Shown piece after piece: positions 55,707 to 62,793 of a stretch of DNA of 64,000 bases. The translations under genes were made by a program, and so were the position numbers. Positions within the stretch are counted from its first letter, which is position 1; every line of letters starts with the position of its first letter. The notes under the pieces were generated by a model, which saw nothing but the letters and a program-made list of their open reading frames with translations, searched no databases and had not been told where the DNA came from. The DNA comes from Sanyastnella coralliicola (lineage in GTDB: Bacteria; Bacteroidota; Bacteroidia; Flavobacteriales_D; Sanyastnellaceae): positions 2,931,501 through 2,995,500 of the forward strand of contig NZ_CP132543.1 of the NCBI RefSeq assembly GCF_030845195.1, given 5' to 3'.

Positions 55707-56762
55707 ATGAAGATTTCTAAATATATCATCAGCCTTTCGACCCTGGCAGCAGTATTGTTGCTTCTTCCAGGTTCGATGTCAGCGGGTAACCCTGATCGCG
55801 CAGGTTCTGCGGGGGCAAGTCAACTACTGATCAACCCTTGGGCACGAAGCACAGGTATGGCGAATGCCAGCATGGCTTCAATCCGTGGTGTGGAAGCGAC
55901 ATTCCTTAACGTTGCCGGATTGGCATTCGTTGAGCGTACAGAGCTCATCTTTGCGAACCAGCAATACCTTGTTGGTACCGACATCACCATGAACAGCCTT
56001 GGTTTTGGTCAAAAAGTTGGTGAGAACAGTGTAATTGCACTTACAGTAATGTCAATGTCTTTTGGAGAGATTGACGTAACAACAGAAGACCTTCCAGAAG
56101 GTGGAATTGGTACTTTCCGTCCGAACATGTCGAACATTGGTATCTCGTATGCCAAGGCATTCTCGAACAGTATCTACGGAGGTATCACTGCACGTATCGT
56201 TTCTGAGTCAATCTCTAATGCTCGCGCTCAAGGGATTGCTTTCGATGCAGGTATTCGCTACATCACAGGTGACAACGACCAACTTCGTTTTGGTATTGCA
56301 CTTCGTAACGTAGGACCACCGATGCGTTTCTCTGGTGATGGTCTTACTGCTACTGCAACGATCCCATCAACGGGTAACCAGATCACTGTTTCACAGCGTT
56401 CTGAGAAGTACGAGCTTCCTTCAATGGTGAACATTGGGGTTTCTTACGACTTCCTTTTCAGTGAAACAATGAAGCTGACTACAGACGGACAGTTCACTTC
56501 GAACTCGTTCACCCGTGACCAATTCGGATTCGGTGCAGCGTTCTCATGGAACGAGCGCGTGATCATCCGTGGAGGTTACCTATGGGAAAGCGAATTGACA
56601 AATGAAGAAGAGCGCCAAACGGCAATCACTGGTCCTGGTGGAGGTTTGACACTTCAGATCCCAGCTGGTCCTAATGGTACCGTTATCGGTGTAGATTACA
56701 GCTACCGTACTACGAACCCATTCAATGGTACGCACGCTATCGGACTCCACGTGACGCTCTGA
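55707..56762 (+). CDS. PorV/PorQ family outer-membrane protein
   Basis: 351 residues. Signal peptide KISKYIISLSTLAAVLLLLP, then GASQLLINPWARSTGMANAS, the typical PorV/PorQ N-terminal motif, and a beta-barrel ending AIGLHVTL. PorV binds T9SS substrates at the outer membrane and shuttles them to the attachment complex, while PorQ acts in the same machinery. Being 23 bases after the secreted protein gene it likely handles that cargo. Codon bias matches the two upstream genes. It ends just before a terminator. Confidence 0.9.
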   Translation: MKISKYIISLSTLAAVLLLLPGSMSAGNPDRAGSAGASQLLINPWARSTGMANASMASIRGVEATFLNVAGLAFVERTELIFANQQYLVGTDITMNSLGFGQKVGENSVIALTVMSMSFGEIDVTTEDLPEGGIGTFRPNMSNIGISYAKAFSNSIYGGITARIVSESISNARAQGIAFDAGIRYITGDNDQLRFGIALRNVGPPMRFSGDGLTATATIPSTGNQITVSQRSEKYELPSMVNIGVSYDFLFSETMKLTTDGQFTSNSFTRDQFGFGAAFSWNERVIIRGGYLWESELTNEEERQTAITGPGGGLTLQIPAGPNGTVIGVDYSYRTTNPFNGTHAIGLHVTL

Positions 56763-56775
56763 TATAAAGATTTTC

Positions 56776-56783
56776 TATATTTG
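56776..56783 (+). promoter_or_regulatory. -7 box TATATTTG, possible greA promoter
   Basis: Perfect TAnnTTTG match, but the predicted start (near 56787) is just before a strong terminator hairpin (56789). It is either a chance match or a promoter whose transcript starts with that hairpin. Confidence 0.3.
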
Positions 56784-56788
56784 TGTAG

Positions 56789-56825
56789 AGAGAAAACCCT
56801 CCATGTTGAGGGTTTTCTCTTTTTT
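56789..56825 (+). terminator. Intrinsic terminator after the PorV/PorQ gene
   Basis: Perfect 13-bp stem, AGAGAAAACCCTC paired with GAGGGTTTTCTCT around a 6-base loop (CATGTT), followed by a T run. It ends the receptor-secreted protein-PorV locus. Confidence 0.88.
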
Positions 56826-56838
56826 ACGCCCCCAGACC

Positions 56839-56855
56839 GGCCGCTTTCAGCGGCC
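56839..56855 (+). repeat. GC-rich hairpin upstream of greA
   Basis: GGCCGCT, loop TTC, AGCGGCC, a perfect 7-bp stem 17 bases before the greA ATG and 14 bases after the terminator. Possibly a leader structure. Confidence 0.5.
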
Positions 56856-56872
56856 TGTTTAATCTTAGTATT

Positions 56873-57346
56873 ATGTCTAACATCACCTACTATACTGAGG
56901 AAGGCCTTCAGAGGTTGAAGGAGGAATTGCACAACATGAAAAGCGTGCAACGCCCGGCCATTTCTCAACAAATTGCAGATGCTCGCGACAAAGGAGATCT
57001 CTCTGAGAACGCTGAGTACGATGCTGCCAAAGAAGCACAAGGACTACTCGAAGCGAAAATTAATAAGCTAGAAAACGTCATTGCCAATGCACGTGTTATT
57101 GATGAGTCGCAAATCGACAATAGCAAAGTCTTCATCTTGAGCCGAGTTAAGATCAAGAACTTGAAGAACAATGCGATTATGGAGTACACATTGGTTGCTG
57201 AGAACGAAGCAAACCTTGCTCTCAAGAAAATCTCTGTAGACTCCCCTATCGGTAAAGGACTATTAGGAAAAGTAGTCGGTGACATTGCGGAAGTGCAGAT
57301 CCCTGCTGGACTTGTAAAATTCGAGGTACTCGAGATTAACCGATAA
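56873..57346 (+). CDS. greA: Transcription elongation factor GreA
   Basis: 157 residues, full length. N-terminal coiled coil with the acidic tip: YYTEEGLQRLKEELHNMKS, then RDKGDLSENAEYDAAKEAQG, the conserved Gre motif. The C-terminal globular domain includes DSPIGKGLLGKVVGD. It rescues paused RNA polymerase by stimulating transcript cleavage. The HIT gene starts with a 1-base overlap (TAATG). Confidence 0.96.
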   Translation: MSNITYYTEEGLQRLKEELHNMKSVQRPAISQQIADARDKGDLSENAEYDAAKEAQGLLEAKINKLENVIANARVIDESQIDNSKVFILSRVKIKNLKNNAIMEYTLVAENEANLALKKISVDSPIGKGLLGKVVGDIAEVQIPAGLVKFEVLEINR

Positions 57347-57735
57347 TGGCGACTATCTTTTCTAAGATCGTATCTGGAGAAATTCCTTGTCACAAGATTG
57401 CTGAGAACGACAAGTTCCTCGCCTTTCTAGACATCTTTCCTTTGGTGAAAGGCCACACCTTGGTGATTCCAAAGAAAGAGGTGGACTATATCTTCGATAT
57501 GGAAGATGATCTATTAAGCGAGATCAATGTATTCGCGAAGGATGTCGCGACCCAAATCAAAAAGGCCATCCCATGTGAGCGTATCGGTATCGCCGTCATT
57601 GGCCTTGAAGTTCCCCATGCTCACATGCATCTGGTTCCGATTAACCACGTTGGTGATATCAACTTCGAAAAGGAAAAGATGAAGCTATCCCAGGAAGAAC
57701 TTAGTGAGATCGCAGAAGCGATCAGAAATGCATAA
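57346..57735 (+). CDS. HIT-family nucleotide-binding protein
   Basis: 129 residues. FSKIVSGEIPCHKIAENDKF at the start and HAHMHLVPI at about 99-107 with the His triad (HxHxH) are diagnostic of the histidine-triad Hint branch. Members hydrolyse nucleotide phosphoramidates or dinucleotide polyphosphates. It overlaps greA by 1 base and ends at a terminator. Confidence 0.94.
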   Translation: MATIFSKIVSGEIPCHKIAENDKFLAFLDIFPLVKGHTLVIPKKEVDYIFDMEDDLLSEINVFAKDVATQIKKAIPCERIGIAVIGLEVPHAHMHLVPINHVGDINFEKEKMKLSQEELSEIAEAIRNA

Positions 57736-57761
57736 AAAAAGGAGCCGCTTGGCTCCTTTTT
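57736..57761. terminator. Bidirectional intrinsic terminator
   Basis: AAAAAGGAGCC, loop GCTT, GGCTCCTTTTT: perfect 11-bp stem whose A and T ends serve both convergent genes. It begins directly at the HIT stop. Confidence 0.9.
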
Positions 57762-57763
57762 CA

Positions 57764-59047
57764 TTATCGGTTGATTAGTGCTGTATGCACCGATAACTTC
57801 ATTCCTTCAGCCCGAGTCCATATCGGTCTCACAACCCCATTGACTGCTGCTATGTTGTTATAATCTCCAAAGAATGCAGAGGCACTTGGTGTAAACGGAC
57901 TTTCACTGATTCGCTCGTTGGTCCAAGTCTCTCCCCCATCTTCACTGTAAGCTATGTATACATCCGTCTCATTGCCTTCATGATTACGACGATCATAAAA
58001 CACCGTATATAAGTACCCCGTACTTTGATCCAGGGCTAACCATGGAAAGAACTGCTGCTTTCCTGGTGCATCATCGTTTACGCGAATGGCTTCAGACCAT
58101 GTATCTCCTTTATCATCGGAGTAACAAATGAAAATATCGGTGTCTTCTTCTCCGTTTCGTTGATCTGCCCAGTTGATATAGATTCTTCCATCGTGCTCTC
58201 CTCCACTTCTATCCAACGCAGTGACAGGCATTCCATTCGTTCTGTTAATTCCTGGAATATGATGATCCCAGCCTCCTACTATTTCATTGGCTATTAAATC
58301 TTCTTCGAGCCAAGTCTTTCCGCCGTCAGTGCTTCGATCAAACCAAATCGTGTCGTTCAAAGCCCATGCGACGAATACATCTTCTCCTCTGCCGGCACAA
58401 GGAACTGCCCCTTCAACAGTAGCGTCTCCATCGAGGCAATTTCCAGCGTGCTGATTTAAGCGCACTGGTTCGCTCCAATTCTTTCCTTTGGGTCCGGCGC
58501 ACGAGAATAGAATGTAAGTACTGTCTTTCTCCTCTTTACTAGCGTATTTGTCGAATTCGGTCCAGGTAACGTAGACATGGTCACCCGTTTCGTCGGTACA
58601 AGCCCATTCTTTGTCTTGATCTTTGGGTGGATTCAACCCAATTCCAGCACCACTACTCCAGGTTCGACCAGCGTCTTTGCTGGTTTGACAAACGATTCGA
58701 TCTAGCAATGAAGGGTCACTCCATCCTTTTCCGGAAGGGTCACTTAGGTGAAAGTAGTAGAACCAACCTTTTGGAGAAGCCAATAAACAAGGGTCTCCAA
58801 AGACTCCCATTTCTGAAGTTAAGCGATCTACTTGCCATGTTCTTCCGCTATCGCGGGAAAGGTATACTTTGTCAAGGATGGCTCCTCCAATAACCACTGA
58901 AGGATCATTCAAATCGATGGCAATACTCGGCTCGCACGGAGGATACCCAAATCCATCTGGTCCGTCGATTTTCACATTCTGATAAGGCGTTTGCGCCGTT
59001 CCGCCCATGGCGAAAAGAATCAGAACCAAGAAAAAGAAATGCTTCAT
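57764..59047 (-). CDS. Exported sialidase/BNR-repeat protein
   Basis: 427 residues. Signal peptide HFFFLVLILFAMGGTAQ. Five Asp-box motifs (S-x-D-x-G-x-T-W) are visible: SRDSGRTW, SKDAGRTW, STDGGKTW, SDDKGDTW and SEDGGETW, spaced as blades of a six-bladed beta-propeller. Asp-box proteins include sialidases and many non-sialidase exo-enzymes, and the catalytic Arg triad and Tyr are not obvious here, so activity on sialic acid is not claimed. No T9SS sorting domain at the C-terminus. It overlaps hemB by 1 base and is probably in the operon yidD to here. Confidence 0.83.
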   Translation of the reverse strand: MKHFFFLVLILFAMGGTAQTPYQNVKIDGPDGFGYPPCEPSIAIDLNDPSVVIGGAILDKVYLSRDSGRTWQVDRLTSEMGVFGDPCLLASPKGWFYYFHLSDPSGKGWSDPSLLDRIVCQTSKDAGRTWSSGAGIGLNPPKDQDKEWACTDETGDHVYVTWTEFDKYASKEEKDSTYILFSCAGPKGKNWSEPVRLNQHAGNCLDGDATVEGAVPCAGRGEDVFVAWALNDTIWFDRSTDGGKTWLEEDLIANEIVGGWDHHIPGINRTNGMPVTALDRSGGEHDGRIYINWADQRNGEEDTDIFICYSDDKGDTWSEAIRVNDDAPGKQQFFPWLALDQSTGYLYTVFYDRRNHEGNETDVYIAYSEDGGETWTNERISESPFTPSASAFFGDYNNIAAVNGVVRPIWTRAEGMKLSVHTALINR

Positions 59048-60027
59048 TAGAGCTTGTTGTCCCGCATCATCTGCGCATATTCCTTAGCAAAGTAGGTCAA
59101 AATGCCGTCTGCTCCTGCTCTTCTGATTGATAGGAGCATTTCAGGCATTGCCTTCTCATAATCCAACCAACCGTTTTGAGCTGCTGCTTTCAGCATCGCG
59201 TACTCACCACTCACATTGTAAGCTGTAATGGGCAAGTCTGTCTCATTCTTCAGGAGATGAATGATGTCGAGGTAGCAGAGCGCTGGTTTCACCATTAGAT
59301 AGTCAGCCCCTTCTTCCGCATCTGCATGCGCCTCGCGAAGTGCTTCGTATTTATTGGCCGGATCCATCTGGTAAGTCTTCTTGTCACCAGACTTCGGCGC
59401 GCTGTCAAGCGCATCTCGGAATGGACCGTAGTATGCACTGGCGTACTTGGCCGTGTAAGACATGATCGCAACCTCTTCAAATCCTTCATCATCCAAGGCA
59501 TCGCGGATGGCCTCAACCCGACCATCCATCATGTCTGAAGGACCGATGATATCAATTCCCGCCTGTGCTTGTGCCACACTCATTTTTTCGAGAATTGGAA
59601 GTGTCTCATCATTGAGAATCTTTCCGTCTTCCACGAGTCCGTCGTGGCCATCAGAACTATATGGATCCATTGCCACATCGCTCATGATGCTTGACTCCGG
59701 GAAACGTTCTTTGACAGCGCGAATGATTCTTAGATAGAAGTTCTCATCTGCGTAGCTATAAGTAGCGGTTTTGTCTTTCAACGAATCGTCTACTGCCGGG
59801 AATAGCACAAATGAGCGCAAACCGAGCTCCATGGCTTCATCGATATCTCTCAAAAGATTGTCTTCAGAGAAACGCGAAAGCCCAGGGAGGGACGCAATTG
59901 GAATGTTCTGATCCTTGCCATCTACCACAAAGTACGGGTAGATCAAGTTATCGAGGGAGAGTGAGGTCTCGCGTACCATCCCACGAATAGCAGGGGTACG
60001 GCGATTACGACGAGGTCTACTCAGCAT
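59047..60027 (-). CDS. hemB: Porphobilinogen synthase (delta-aminolevulinic acid dehydratase)
   Basis: 326 residues, normal length. SRPRRNRRTPAIRGMVRETS at the N-terminus, MSYTAKYASAYYGPFRDA and LMVKPALCYLDII contain the two active-site lysines. The metal site reads DVAMDPYSSDGHDGLV, with Asp in place of the Cys ligands of zinc-type enzymes, indicating the magnesium-type. It condenses two aminolevulinates in heme synthesis. It is 3 bases after the lipoprotein gene. Confidence 0.96.
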   Translation of the reverse strand: MLSRPRRNRRTPAIRGMVRETSLSLDNLIYPYFVVDGKDQNIPIASLPGLSRFSEDNLLRDIDEAMELGLRSFVLFPAVDDSLKDKTATYSYADENFYLRIIRAVKERFPESSIMSDVAMDPYSSDGHDGLVEDGKILNDETLPILEKMSVAQAQAGIDIIGPSDMMDGRVEAIRDALDDEGFEEVAIMSYTAKYASAYYGPFRDALDSAPKSGDKKTYQMDPANKYEALREAHADAEEGADYLMVKPALCYLDIIHLLKNETDLPITAYNVSGEYAMLKAAAQNGWLDYEKAMPEMLLSIRRAGADGILTYFAKEYAQMMRDNKL

Positions 60028-60030
60028 AAA

Positions 60031-60495
60031 TTACATGTTGATCGCTTCGATCTCTTTTTTAAGTTCTTCTAGTTGCTTCAACTGCTCTTGTTGGATCTCA
60101 AGATGCTCTGCATCAGACAGACCTTCCATGATGGCATTTTGTGCGTGGTCATGATCGTGATCACATTCTTCTCCTGGTGCATGGGTATGCTCGTGCCCAG
60201 GGATTTCTACCATATTCTCTTCCCATTCGTGGAACTTCGCGTGAAGTCCGTCAAGCTTTCCGTTGAGTGCTTGAAGTTGTTCTGCCATCAAGGTATCACC
60301 CGCAGCCACCGCTGTTTCGATTTTTCCTTGAAGGTCTTCCACTTTGCTATGCATCATATCTGCCACGTCACCACTCAATGAAAGGAGTGTTTCGTGTACT
60401 TGTTCTGCTTCTTTGATGGTTTCACTTTTCTCGTGTGAATGTCCACAAGATGCGAGTAGTGCTGCTGCAACTAGGAGTGAGAATAGGTATTTCAT
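60031..60495 (-). CDS. Histidine-rich lipoprotein of unknown function
   Basis: 154 residues. N-terminal [20 protein letters not shown] has a lipobox (LLASC). A long helical, charged coiled-coil-like stretch follows, then a His/Asp/Glu cluster ([20 protein letters not shown]) about two thirds along, likely to bind divalent metal, and a final helix rich in Glu/Lys. I do not recognise a family. Its start overlaps yidD by 4 bases and hemB follows after 3, so it sits in the heme-gene operon; metal handling near hemB is plausible but unproven. Confidence 0.75.
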   Translation of the reverse strand: MKYLFSLLVAAALLASCGHSHEKSETIKEAEQVHETLLSLSGDVADMMHSKVEDLQGKIETAVAAGDTLMAEQLQALNGKLDGLHAKFHEWEENMVEIPGHEHTHAPGEECDHDHDHAQNAIMEGLSDAEHLEIQQEQLKQLEELKKEIEAINM

Positions 60496-60731
60496 GGTTG
60501 ATGTTTTTTCTTCTTTGGTACGGGGTCATAACCTGAGGTTCCCCAGGGATGGCATTTCGCAATGCGCTTCGTCCCTAGCCAGATACCTTTGATCGGACCC
60601 CATTCTTTAATGGCTTCAATGGTGTAATTCGAACATGTGGGCTCATGGCGACAGTTCTGACCTAATAACGGTGAAATGACCGCTTGGTATATTTTGATCG
60701 GAAAGATCGCGATGGCCTTGAGTACGTTCAC
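60492..60731 (-). CDS. yidD: Membrane protein insertion efficiency factor YidD
   Basis: 79 residues from GTG 60731. An upstream ATG (60767) would add 12 residues with no family match and would place the promoter box inside the gene. [20 protein letters not shown] is the amphipathic helix, and [37 protein letters not shown] are the conserved Cys and His core. It helps YidC-dependent insertion. The -7 box ends 5 bases before the GTG, so the message is predicted to be leaderless. Confidence 0.88.
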   Translation of the reverse strand: MNVLKAIAIFPIKIYQAVISPLLGQNCRHEPTCSNYTIEAIKEWGPIKGIWLGTKRIAKCHPWGTSGYDPVPKKKKHQP

Positions 60732-60735
60732 TTGA

Positions 60736-60743
60736 CAAAAATA
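60736..60743 (-). promoter_or_regulatory. -7 box TATTTTTG for yidD operon
   Basis: Reverse-strand TATTTTTG matches TAnnTTTG; predicted start near 60732, adjacent to the GTG at 60731. It would drive yidD, the lipoprotein, hemB and the sialidase-like gene. Confidence 0.5.
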
Positions 60744-60798
60744 CAAGGTGAAACCAGAGTAAAGCACTAAAATTCAATAATTACGAGCTTTTCACCCC

Positions 60799-61383
60799 TT
60801 AGAATGGCCACGTATCGATGCAAAGCATCAAGGCAACACCTCCCGTCAATCCCGAGAAGAAGATGATCCAGTCGCGTTGAGTGATTCTGAAGAGTCCGTT
60901 CATGGCGAAGCTGAACAAGATGAAGATGGCAATGATTAAGAGCTGCCCGACTTCCACTCCAACATTGAAGAACAACAATGGTTGAAAGATGGATTCTTCC
61001 TTCCCAAGGATCATTCTGAAGTAACTCGAAAAGCCCATTCCGTGCACCAATCCAAAGATCACCGCAATCAAATATCGCGTTCCGTGGAAGGCGATGACTT
61101 GGTTTCCGCGAACAGTATATCGGAGGTTTGAGAGCGCCGTTATGAGGATGGTCACTGGGATTAAGAACTCGATGATTCCACCATCAGGACGAATAATATC
61201 GAGACTCGTGAGAATGAGTGTGATGGTATGACCAACAGTAAATGCTGTGGCCAACAAAACGATTCGCTTGATCTCGCGGTATTCGAAGATACTGATGAGG
61301 GCGATCAAGTAGACCATGTGGTCATAGGCTTTCGGATCGGTGATGTGCTTGATCCCATCAAGGAGAAAGTCTGACCAGGTCAT
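60799..61383 (-). CDS. HupE/UreJ-family membrane protein
   Basis: 194 residues with about six hydrophobic helices. FLLDGIKHITDPKAYDHMVY at the start and LLATAFTVGHTITLILTS, with the family GHT(x)T motif, identify HupE/UreJ. FGLVHGMGFSSYFRMILGKE is another conserved block. Members are suspected nickel or metal transporters or accessory proteins; the substrate is unknown. It is downstream of folA (3-base gap) and likely in the thyA-folA operon. Confidence 0.85.
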   Translation of the reverse strand: MTWSDFLLDGIKHITDPKAYDHMVYLIALISIFEYREIKRIVLLATAFTVGHTITLILTSLDIIRPDGGIIEFLIPVTILITALSNLRYTVRGNQVIAFHGTRYLIAVIFGLVHGMGFSSYFRMILGKEESIFQPLLFFNVGVEVGQLLIIAIFILFSFAMNGLFRITQRDWIIFFSGLTGGVALMLCIDTWPF

Positions 61384-61386
61384 GGC

Positions 61387-61896
61387 TTAGCGTTTTCGGT
61401 TGTATTCAATGATCGTGAAGGCGTAGTCATGCTTTTCGTCTGTCGGGTGTTCCAACAGAATTTCCGCATCCCATTTCTCCGCATCAAATTCAGGGTAGAA
61501 GGCATCCGCCTCAAACTCGGCATGGACATGCGTGATGTACATGCGGTCTACAAGGTCTTTTTTGAGGGCTAGGGAGTAGATCTGCCCGCCGCCAATGACG
61601 TAGGCTTCTTCTTCTCCAGCTTCTTTTGCTTTGGCTAGCGCTTCTTCGAGAGAATTCACGACCACTGCCCCTTCTGCTTGGTAGCTATTCGAACGCGTGA
61701 TAACCACGTTGGTTCTTCCTTTCAGTGGTCTATACTTTTCAGGAATCGACTCATAGTTCTTTCTTCCCATGATGACGAAATGCCCTTTAGTCTTCGTCAT
61801 GAAGAAACGCATATCATCAGGTAGATCCCAGATTAGGTCGTTGTCTTTCCCAATCGCGTGGTTTGTTGCAATGGCTGCAATGGAAGACACGATCAT
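61387..61896 (-). CDS. folA: Dihydrofolate reductase
   Basis: 169 residues. [20 protein letters not shown] and [20 protein letters not shown] carry the NADPH and folate sites (the acidic residue of the catalytic DDMRFF segment), and GRKNYESIP and VVITRSNSY are diagnostic; [14 protein letters not shown] is the C-terminal nucleotide loop. It restores tetrahydrofolate oxidised by ThyA. It overlaps thyA by 4 bases. Confidence 0.96.
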   Translation of the reverse strand: MIVSSIAAIATNHAIGKDNDLIWDLPDDMRFFMTKTKGHFVIMGRKNYESIPEKYRPLKGRTNVVITRSNSYQAEGAVVVNSLEEALAKAKEAGEEEAYVIGGGQIYSLALKKDLVDRMYITHVHAEFEADAFYPEFDAEKWDAEILLEHPTDEKHDYAFTIIEYNRKR

Positions 61897-62687
61897 ACCG
61901 CTACCTCCGCTTTGATGTGTGGGTGTGGATCGTAGTTGATCAACTCAAAATCTTCAAACTTGAAATCGAAGAGATCAGTCACATTCGGGTTGATTTTCAT
62001 TTGAGGCTGTTCACGGAAATCTCGTGTGAGCTGAAGCTCTGCTTGTTCAATGTGATTCGAGTAGAGGTGCACATCTCCAAAGGTGTGTACAAACTCACCA
62101 AGCTCGTAACCGCACACTTGCGCCAACATCATTGTCAGCAACGCATACGAAGCGATGTTAAACGGCACTCCAAGGAAGGTATCAGCGCTACGCTGGTAAA
62201 GCTGACACGAGAGTTTTCCATCTGCCACATAGAACTGGAACAAGCAGTGACAAGGTGGAAGCGCCATATCATCGATAAATGAGGGGTTCCAAGCGGAAAC
62301 AATGTGACGACGAGAGTCAGGATTGTTTTTCAGAGAATCCACCAATTTCTTGATTTGATCAGTATGGCTTCCATCAGGATTCGGCCAAGAGCGCCATTGG
62401 TATCCGTACACCGGACCAAGGTCTCCATTTTCATCTGCCCACTCATCCCAGATACGCACACCATTGTCTTTCAAGTACTTGATATTGGTATCCCCTTGAA
62501 GGAACCAAAGTAGCTCGTGAATGATCGAACGGAGGTGAAGCTTCTTAGTGGTCAATACCGGAAATCCTTCACTGAGGTCAAAGCGCATTTGGTAACCAAA
62601 ACAACTGATGGTTCCGGTTCCTGTGCGGTCTTCCTTTTTCGTACCGTTGGCGAGAATATGGCGAAGGAGGTCGTGGTATTGCTGCAT
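61893..62687 (-). CDS. thyA: Thymidylate synthase
   Basis: 264 residues, same length as E. coli Thy[21 protein letters not shown] at the start, [19 protein letters not shown] and the catalytic Cys in [13 protein letters not shown] are diagnostic, as is [14 protein letters not shown]. It methylates dUMP using methylene-tetrahydrofolate, yielding dihydrofolate that the adjacent folA gene product reduces. Full length. Confidence 0.97.
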   Translation of the reverse strand: MQQYHDLLRHILANGTKKEDRTGTGTISCFGYQMRFDLSEGFPVLTTKKLHLRSIIHELLWFLQGDTNIKYLKDNGVRIWDEWADENGDLGPVYGYQWRSWPNPDGSHTDQIKKLVDSLKNNPDSRRHIVSAWNPSFIDDMALPPCHCLFQFYVADGKLSCQLYQRSADTFLGVPFNIASYALLTMMLAQVCGYELGEFVHTFGDVHLYSNHIEQAELQLTRDFREQPQMKINPNVTDLFDFKFEDFELINYDPHPHIKAEVAV

Positions 62688-62751
62688 CTGAATAAACTTT
62701 CATACGAAGTTACTTTCAAACACTCAGAATTCCGGACAAAAAGGAAAGAAG

Positions 62752-62780
62752 AAAGGCACCATTTTTCAACGATGCCTTTT
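62752..62780 (-). terminator. Hairpin downstream of the dockerin-like gene
   Basis: AAAGGCA and TGCCTTT arms (7 bp) with a 15-base loop, followed on the reverse strand by T-rich sequence. It lies between the dockerin-like gene and thyA. Confidence 0.5.
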
Positions 62781-62793
62781 AATTTCTTAGTGG

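Noticed and set aside
57764-59047. True sialidase acting on sialic acid made by the NeuA/NeuB-like genes
   Set aside because: Only Asp-boxes are seen; the catalytic Arg triad and Tyr cannot be placed, and the gene is far from the operon.
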